A stretch of 64,000 nucleotides of DNA from Piezodorus guildinii (Eukaryota > Arthropoda > Insecta > Hemiptera > Pentatomidae): assembly GCA_023052935.1 (NCBI GenBank), contig CM041295.1:164285366-164349365 (forward strand), written 5' to 3'. The position numbers and the translations under genes were made by a program. Positions within the stretch are counted from its first letter, which is position 1, and each line of letters opens with the position of its first letter. Positions 57,913 to 64,000 of the stretch are shown here, in pieces. The notes beneath the pieces are model-generated. The model was not told the DNA's origin. It saw nothing but the letters and a program-made list of their open reading frames with translations, and searched no databases.

Positions 57913-58559
57913 TATAAATCTTTGTAAGTTAGAAAAGAAGTAGTTCATTTTCTTTATATTTTTATTTTCTTATTATTTTGTTTACTTTTTGTCATTATTA
58001 TAATTTCTATTAACGTCACTTTTATTATTTTATTGGTTTGCTATTTCTCTCATTATATAATTAATATTTCAAACGATGTACTAAACCCTTGAAGTATGGT
58101 ATTAAGCTTAGTTATTATTTTTTGTATATTTGTACAAGGAAATTTCTTTAACAAATAAAGTCATTGTCTAGTTTATCCATCCATCAAAGATTAATCTTTC
58201 GAAATTCATTCAAAGTTGTCATCTGTTCTATTTGTATCTTTTATTTATTTTGATTTTATATATTACATACTGATTAACTGGCAAGATAGTTATTTATCTT
58301 AATAAAACCAGACAAACTGAACTTCTGTTCCTTGTTCTTATATTCTTATAAGATAATTTAATAATAAACATAATACATAATGTAGATAATCATATTAAAG
58401 AGATATTTATATTTTAATAGATATTAAAAAAATAAGTCAATTTTATGCATGAGATAGTACAAAATTTCATTAAAGCTTATATGTTAATCATAATCATCAA
58501 CTATGGATGATGATGGATGAGTGCATTTTTTCAAACTTTTACGTTTCCCTCAAAATCGG
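57913..58559. other. AT-rich intergenic stretch
   Basis: No gene or repeat identified. Confidence 0.4.
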
Positions 58560-59035
58560 CCCTAAGCTTTAGCCTTTATATCCCACAGAACTAAAGTCTT
58601 CGACTGACACTTTCTTGCCCATTCCACTGCACTATGGAATTCCATTCCTGCCAATCTACGTAATGCTTCATACTTATTCACATTCAAAACTCCTCTTTTC
58701 CAACACCTATTATCCCAAAAAGACGCTTGTTGATTGTAAAATTTTAAATTATATTTTTTTTAATTACAAGTGCTCAACGAATCTCTTATTTCTTTTTTTA
58801 TTAAAATTTTTTTGTGTTCTTAGAAGCTTCTCATTATATTGCTGCATTTATTATTTATTTTTTTATATATGTATATAATTTATAAATATTTTTCTCTTCC
58901 TCCTCTACCTTTGTAGATAATTATTTTATTTTATGTATAATAGCTAGACTTGTTATCTTTATTAGTAAGCTTTATGTTATTCTTAAGGGACTTAGTCCCA
59001 GAATAAATAAAAACATTTTTCATTTCATTATCATT
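58560..59035 (+). pseudogene. non-LTR retrotransposon C-terminus and 3' UTR (WNSLP type)
   Basis: Encodes SHRTKVFD, a stop, HFLAHSTALWNSIPANLRNA, SYLFTFKTPLFQHLLSQKDA and a stop near 58732. A T-rich 3' UTR contains GGGACTTAGTCCC, then AATAAATAAAAACA as a polyadenylation-like end near 59010. The coding tail matches the minus-strand fragment at 50.5-50.9 kb, and the UTR palindrome matches 32.98 kb. Confidence 0.7.
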
Positions 59036-59119
59036 AAAGGCAGAACATTTACTTATTGGACCAATCATTATTGTATCCTCATTATTAGAAATGGAACAGA
59101 GATAAGCGATATTAATAAC

Positions 59120-59460
59120 AAAAATCTGGTGCAGACAACACACGACTTTCACTAATCCCCGCTATTAAAATAAATTTAAGAACTATTAAATAAACTTAAA
59201 TTGTAAATTTTTATAGTAAATTTAATTAAAATATCTATTCAGTTTCCTTAGAAACATATGACTTGGATTAAATAATATAGCAATATCAAATTGTTACTGA
59301 TAATTAGCAGTAATAATTGTATGCCCTATTTGTTACTTTACATTACCTTTTACAACTTTGTATATAAGATAATAATTTTTCTAAAATCTTCAGCTTTCCA
59401 ACGGTATATTATACATGTATGTTACTCTTCTTATTATACAAAAAGTTCTGCGCATGCGCA
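59120..59460 (+). repeat. dispersed element (satellite-flank family), copy 2
   Basis: AAAAATCTGGTGC, CAACACACGACTTTCACT and the following 280 bp match 48344-48640. Only about one diverged satellite-like unit end (ATTAATAAC) precedes it here. Confidence 0.65.
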
Positions 59461-59789
59461 TGAGTATAGCAGTCATCATTCAAATCGTCTCTTGGATTTC
59501 ATGCTTTTTCAGTTGGAATTCACTTCAGTACAATCTTGAAAACCTCATCAGACTTCTAGATAACAGCAGCAGTAAATATTAGAGCAAAGAACAGTAAGTT
59601 TTGTTACAATTTACAGTGTAAAGCGAATGCTGGGTAACCTCTTCACATCAGCTGATTGCCGGTAGCTCGGCAAGGCCGGGATTGCTTTTTCTTTTCTTTA
59701 GTTATTGTTTTATATCCCACATCTAGTTATTATCTCATTATCTTCTTCACATGAAATGCGATATTTTCACCAAGTGATGTCCTCCAAAG
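59461..59789. other. region upstream of the Jockey gag
   Basis: Contains TTCTGCGCATGCGCATGAG and TCAGTTGGAATTCACTTCAGT. The GC content and position suggest a decayed 5' UTR/promoter of the Jockey element, but no motif proves it. Confidence 0.3.
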
Positions 59790-59819
59790 CATCAACTAAG
59801 ATCTAGATCTAGTGGTTCA

Positions 59820-60530
59820 ATCACGTCTCCCATAAAACAAAGACCCCGCCGTGATACTAATAAAAAATTAAATCAGCAAGCAACCCCTTCAGGTACTAAT
59901 ACCGAATCAGAACCACAACCTGGCACATCGACACAAGGGACTCTATTCTTCGTTGACCTGGAACCATTGTCAGGGGTAGAAAAAATGTATGATCTAAAAA
60001 GACTGTACTATACAAGTGTAAAAGTCGAAAAACCTTACACCAAGAGAGAAATTGTTCAGTGTCACAATTTTCAGGCGTATGGTCATACCAAAAGTTACTG
60101 TTATCACATACCATGCTGCGTGAAATGCGGTGAACAGCACAAGTCTGTGGAATGTACAAAACCAAAGTCAACACCCGCTGTATGTGCTCATTGCCTCAAG
60201 GACCACTCGGCCAACTACAAAGGATGCCAAATCTATAAGGAACTAAGGACCAGGTATCAAAAACCCAAAGTACTGGATGAAACAGCAAGACAGACAAGAA
60301 CTAGAAGAAAACCCTAAAAAATAATCGATGCCAATGTATCATTTGCCCACTTACTTGGAGGTGGGAACCAATGTAGTGAAGCCGAGGCCCTGCCGGAGCT
60401 GCAAAATGTACCTCAATATCCTCAGTCCATTCCAAAAATACCTGTTCCTCAAAACGTAATCAGTCCTAAAAATCCTCATCCACAACAAATCTCTCATATC
60501 CCCCCTCCTTCAAATGCCACAGACCTTACC
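59820..60530 (+). pseudogene. Jockey ORF1 (gag-like) with zinc knuckles, N-terminus broken
   Basis: An open frame without its own early ATG runs from about 59790: RSRSSGSITSPIKQRPRRDT, GTLFFVDLEPLSGVEKMYDL. Then three zinc-knuckle-like blocks: CHNFQAYGHTKSYCYHIPCC, VKCGEQHKSVEC, CAHCLKDHSANYKGCQIY. This is the PRE_C2HC plus CCHC arrangement of Jockey-clade ORF1 RNA-binding proteins. A TAA at about 60317 cuts the frame. The downstream proline-rich tail (IPKIPVPQNVI, HPQQISHIPPPS) continues in frame to about 60570. The RNA-binding role is by family. Confidence 0.82.
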
Positions 60531-60562
60531 AGTTTGATGACATCCTTCATTTCCGAAATCAA

Positions 60563-63286
60563 ATGCCCCTAATCACAATCCTTACGAATCTTGTATCAAA
60601 TCTCATTCCTACCTTAAAAAATCCATTTATGACCTCACCTAATTCCTTATCTATTCTCCTATGGAATGCGAATGGTGTTAGAACTCAAACTGACGAACTT
60701 ACAGCTTTACTGCAAGACAAAAAAGTTGATGTTGCACTCATTAATGAAACTAGACTAACCGCTAAACAGTACTTCAAAATACCTGAATACACGACATACC
60801 GGACAGACCATCCAGACGGCAAAGCCCATGCCGGTACTGCAGTCATTGTCCACCGATCCCTTTCCCATCACTCACACCCACTTCCCGCCCACGACTTCCT
60901 ACGAGGCACCTCTGTTATAATCAAGACCTTTTCCTTTCCGCTCGTCATCGCATCAGCATACTGCCCTCCTAAACATTCTATTTCCATTTCCCAATTTGGA
61001 TCCTTCCTCAACTCATTGGGGAATCACTTTATTCTGGGTGCAGACCTAAACGCCAAGCACCAACAATGGGGTTCCAGGACTACAAATACTCGTGGACGGA
61101 CATTGCAGGCTGCACTCAACTCCTACCTCCCAATTCCCCTACCTACTGGCCAACAGATCCTAACCGTAATCCAGACATCCTCGACTTCTTCATCCACAGC
61201 GGATTAGGCTCCCTGAACTATTCCGTAACTCGCCTTGATGAACTATCCTCTGACCATAGTCCACTGATCCTAAATGTATCCTTAACACCTATTCCTAAAC
61301 CTGTCCCACCGTCATTCATCAGAGGCCCTATCAACTGGAACCTCTTCCGCGAAATCCTCACCAATGATATTGACCTCAGAGTGACTCTCAAAACCCAAAC
61401 TGACCTTGACGATGCCGTCTATTCCTTTACAACCTCGATTCAACAAGCCGCCTGGACTGCCTCCGTTCCCAAGCACACCCAAATAAATCCTTACAAAAAC
61501 CATTTACCACAACACCTCCAAGACCTAATCCACACCAAACGCCGAGCCAGAACATTATGGCAACGCACCCGTCACCCAGCAGATCGCCACTCCTATAACT
61601 TTTATTGTAGACAATTAAAGCGGGAGTTGGCGATCTTCCGTTCTCAATCCTACAATTCCTACCTGTCCTCTCTCTCGACTCGTGACAATTCCTTGTGGAA
61701 TGTCACGAAGAGAATTCTAAAATCCCCCCTGATATCAAATCCTCTCTGGCGTAGTGATAATTCCTGGGCTGCTTCTGACAAAGATAGGGCCCAGGAATTT
61801 GCACTACACCTTTCCAAGGTATTCACTCCTCATTCTGATCTCAATCCAACCCATACCGCAATAGTTGAAGAGTTCCTCACGTCACCGATACCAATTTCCT
61901 TACCACCTAAAGCAATCAATCCCTCTGAGGTCAAATATCTTCTTAAAAAGCTTCCTCTCCGTAAATCCCCTGGATACGATCTCCTTACTCCTCAAATCCT
62001 TAGACAACTTCCACCTAAAACCATTACATTCCTTACATATATCTATAACTGTATCCTACGAACTACCTATTTCCCTTTGTTGTGGAAACCCTCGACTATC
62101 ATCCTTTTCCTAAAACCAGGCAAACCCTCCAACTGCACGTCATCCTACAGACCTTCTTCTTCCGATCCTCTCCAAAATCTTCGAAAAACTCCTATTAAAA
62201 CGAATCCTAGCCAAATTTCACAATTTTCCTTCACACCAGTTTGGATTCCGTCCTCAACATTCCACGGTTCAGAAAGGACTCCGAGTTGTAGACCACATTT
62301 CCTCCGCTCTTGAGTGCAAGGAGTATTGTTCGGGTGCCTTTCTGGACATAGCGCAAGCTTTTGACCGGGTGTGGCACCCGGGATTGCTCTTTAAGCTCAA
62401 AACCCATTTACACCAATCCTTATAACTAGTCCTCCGGTCCTATTTATCAAACCGCTCCTTCCGAGTTCGCTGTAGTTTAGAGTTTTCCAAACATTATACT
62501 GTTGAGGCCGGTGTTCCTCAACGCAGCGTCTTAGGACCCGTCCTCTACATCCTCTATACCGCCGATATCCCTACCGATCCCGATACCTTTCTGGCAACAT
62601 TTGCTGATGACACAGCCATTTTATCATCCGATTCCTATCCTGAAGCAGCATCGCTAAATCTCCAAAGGCACCTTTCCCTTGTCGAAGACTGGTGTAATGC
62701 TTGGCGTATTAAGGTGAACGAAAGAAAATGCACACACGTCACCTTCAGCCTTCGACGTAAATCCTGCCCAACAGTTAAACTAAATTCCATACCGCTTCCT
62801 TCATCAGACACAGTCCGGTTTCTGGGCTTTTTACTAGACAAAAGACTAACGTGGAACCCACATACAAGACTTAAAAGAAAATAACTCAACCGCAGATTCG
62901 GCCAGGTATACAGACTATTAAACAGAAAATCTCATCTTACAGTTGACAACAAATTACTAATATACAAGACAGTACTGAAAACAATATGGACCTACGGACT
63001 TGAACTGTGGGGGACAGCTAAATAATTTAACATCAAACGCATCCAATCCTTCCAATCCAAAGTCCTACGAACAATAGTTAATGCTCCCTATTATGTTTCC
63101 AACTGTACCTTACACCACGACCATAATATTCCATTTATTTTAGATCTGATACCATCCAAATTTTTTAATTTCCATCAGAACCTTCTTAATCATCCTAATC
63201 CTTTAGCTCAATCCCTCTCCAGCTCCACCCACCCCTACAATCCTCCACGAAGATTGAAACGGCAGTGGCCCCGCGACGTTCTGTAA
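60563..63286 (+). pseudogene. Jockey ORF2: APE endonuclease and reverse transcriptase, most complete copy
   Basis: The endonuclease begins LSILLWNANGVRTQTDELTA and keeps VDVALINETRLT, GADLNAKHQQWGS and ELSSDHSPLIL, so its N, E, D and H catalytic motifs are visible. A frameshift near 61.15-61.2 kb separates them. The RT follows with KKLPLRKSPGYDLLTPQILR, a frameshift at SSYRP, GAFLDIAQAFDRVWHPGLLF, VPQRSVLGPVLYILYTADIP and FADDTAILSSD (catalytic box). The C-terminal part has WRIKVNERKCTHVTFSLRRK, TIWTYGLELWG, a stop, and RRLKRQWPRDVL at 63286. At least two frameshifts and three stops inactivate it. Target-primed reverse transcription is inferred from the family. Confidence 0.9.
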
Positions 63287-63740
63287 ACATTTATACTGGA
63301 GTTCTGACACTGGTCAGATCCTCCACTCATGTACTGTATGTTTGTGCCTATTGCGCCCTAACTCAGCCTCTACTGGCTAAGACCAGTGATGCGGCTGAGA
63401 GAGAGGCGCTGGGATCTCTTGGATTCCGCTTTTTTCCTCCACAAGTGGAGGGAAAAGCCCAGTCTGGGGTCCCCTTAGCAGTTGTAAATATTGTATATAG
63501 TTATGTTTGTTTGTATGATTTTTATTTATTTGCCAAATTTGTATTTATCTCAATTATAGGTTGTTGTTTGTTTTTTTATTATTTTGTTTTATTTTATTGT
63601 ACATATAAATGTTTTATTTTTCTATTTTATTTAATTTGACTATATCGTTATTTTCTGTATATATTGTATGAATGTGGTCTTATATCTCTATTACTATTGT
63701 TCATTCTGAAACAGATTGTAATATTTCTCAATAAATAAAT
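63287..63740 (+). mobile_element. Jockey 3' UTR
   Basis: T-rich sequence ending ATTGTAATATTTCTCAATAA then ATAAATATTAG. A diverged copy of this end lies at 11.94-12.11 kb. No long poly(A) follows. Confidence 0.65.
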
Positions 63741-63782
63741 ATTAGAATATAAAAAAATATAATACAAAAAATAAAAAAGTAC

Positions 63783-63793
63783 ATTAATATATA

Positions 63794-63835
<42 letters not shown>

Positions 63836-63849
63836 TATATATTATATAA
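63783..63849. repeat. (TA)n microsatellite
   Basis: Interrupted TA repeat of about 65 bp between the Jockey end and the right-edge element. Confidence 0.9.
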
Positions 63850-63851
63850 TG

Positions 63852-64000
63852 GCCAACTGCTGCACTCTGTCAAACACACTCCGCAGATGTGCGATATGCT
63901 GGTCTTCCGTTTTGCTAAAAACGACTAAATCGTCCGTGTACACCTGACGGACCGATTCGTCTACCCCCCGCAAGAACTCATCTATGAGTCTCTGAAAAGT
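63852..64000 (-). pseudogene. gypsy-type reverse transcriptase fragment cut by the window edge
   Basis: Minus strand reads FQRLIDEFLRGVDESVRQVY followed by TDDLVVFSKTEDQHIAHL and RSVFDRVQQLAM without a stop. FQR..DE.L.G ... Y(T/L)DD..VFS.T...H..HL..VF.RL is the YxDD region of Ty3/gypsy RTs. It differs from the 55 kb element (YIDDILIFSKS) and has higher GC, so it belongs to another family. The rest lies beyond the window or is truncated by the TA tract. Confidence 0.8.

Noticed and set aside
1..64000. A new defence system, biosynthetic cluster or other multi-gene system
   Set aside because: No set of intact adjacent genes exists; recognisable coding belongs to decayed mobile elements.

Overview
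The window is AT-rich eukaryotic DNA, almost certainly from an arthropod (probably an insect). The evidence is the element mix: Jockey, RTE and R4 non-LTR retrotransposons, Penelope-like elements (PLEs), a Ty3/gypsy-type LTR element, a mariner, tRNA-derived SINEs, long TA microsatellites and minisatellites. There are no operons, ribosome binding sites, CRISPR arrays or other prokaryotic signals. No host gene can be called confidently. The only host-like coding candidate is a 55-codon minus-strand ORF at 30535-30702.

Layout. 0-2.6 kb: PLE pieces in opposite orientations, with hammerhead-ribozyme-like motifs. 3-6.2 kb: short tandem repeats in AT-rich DNA. 7-9 kb: a decayed Jockey copy, then a SINE. 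10.57-10.90 kb: a perfect 154-bp-arm palindrome between TA microsatellites. 11.6 kb: a 33-bp x 6 minisatellite. 12.18-25.43 kb: a head-to-tail repeat of a 5.9-kb unit (two full copies plus a 1.4-kb third). Each full copy carries an internally deleted Jockey, a tRNA-like foldback element, a decayed Tc1/mariner-type transposase, a SINE piece and PLE-end remnants. 25.9-36 kb: SINEs, Jockey/RTE fragments, a possible LTR fragment and the host-like ORF.

35.4-44.7 kb is a nest of retroelements: a PLE 3' end, an R4-clade element, a 5'-truncated RTE element with 12-bp target duplications, and a second RTE-like element carrying its own 181-bp insertion with 11-bp target duplications. 46.46-48.34 kb is a 37-bp satellite of about 51 units, each holding the octamer ATGCAAAT. 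51.5-57.9 kb is a Ty3/gypsy-type element with TG..CA LTRs of about 255 bp. A 1282-bp mariner sits inside its reverse transcriptase gene, and an unusual 185-bp direct repeat flanks the whole element. 58.5-63.7 kb holds a 3' end of another non-LTR family and the most complete Jockey copy (gag zinc knuckles, endonuclease, reverse transcriptase). The right edge cuts a further gypsy-type reverse transcriptase.

Almost every element carries stops, frameshifts or truncations, so the region is an accumulation zone for mobile DNA rather than a working gene cluster. The insertion order can be read in several places from target duplications and interrupted reading frames. The most interesting signals are the repeated hammerhead-like motifs at PLE ends, the perfect palindrome, the octamer satellite, the long duplication flanking the LTR element and the two precisely dated nested insertions.
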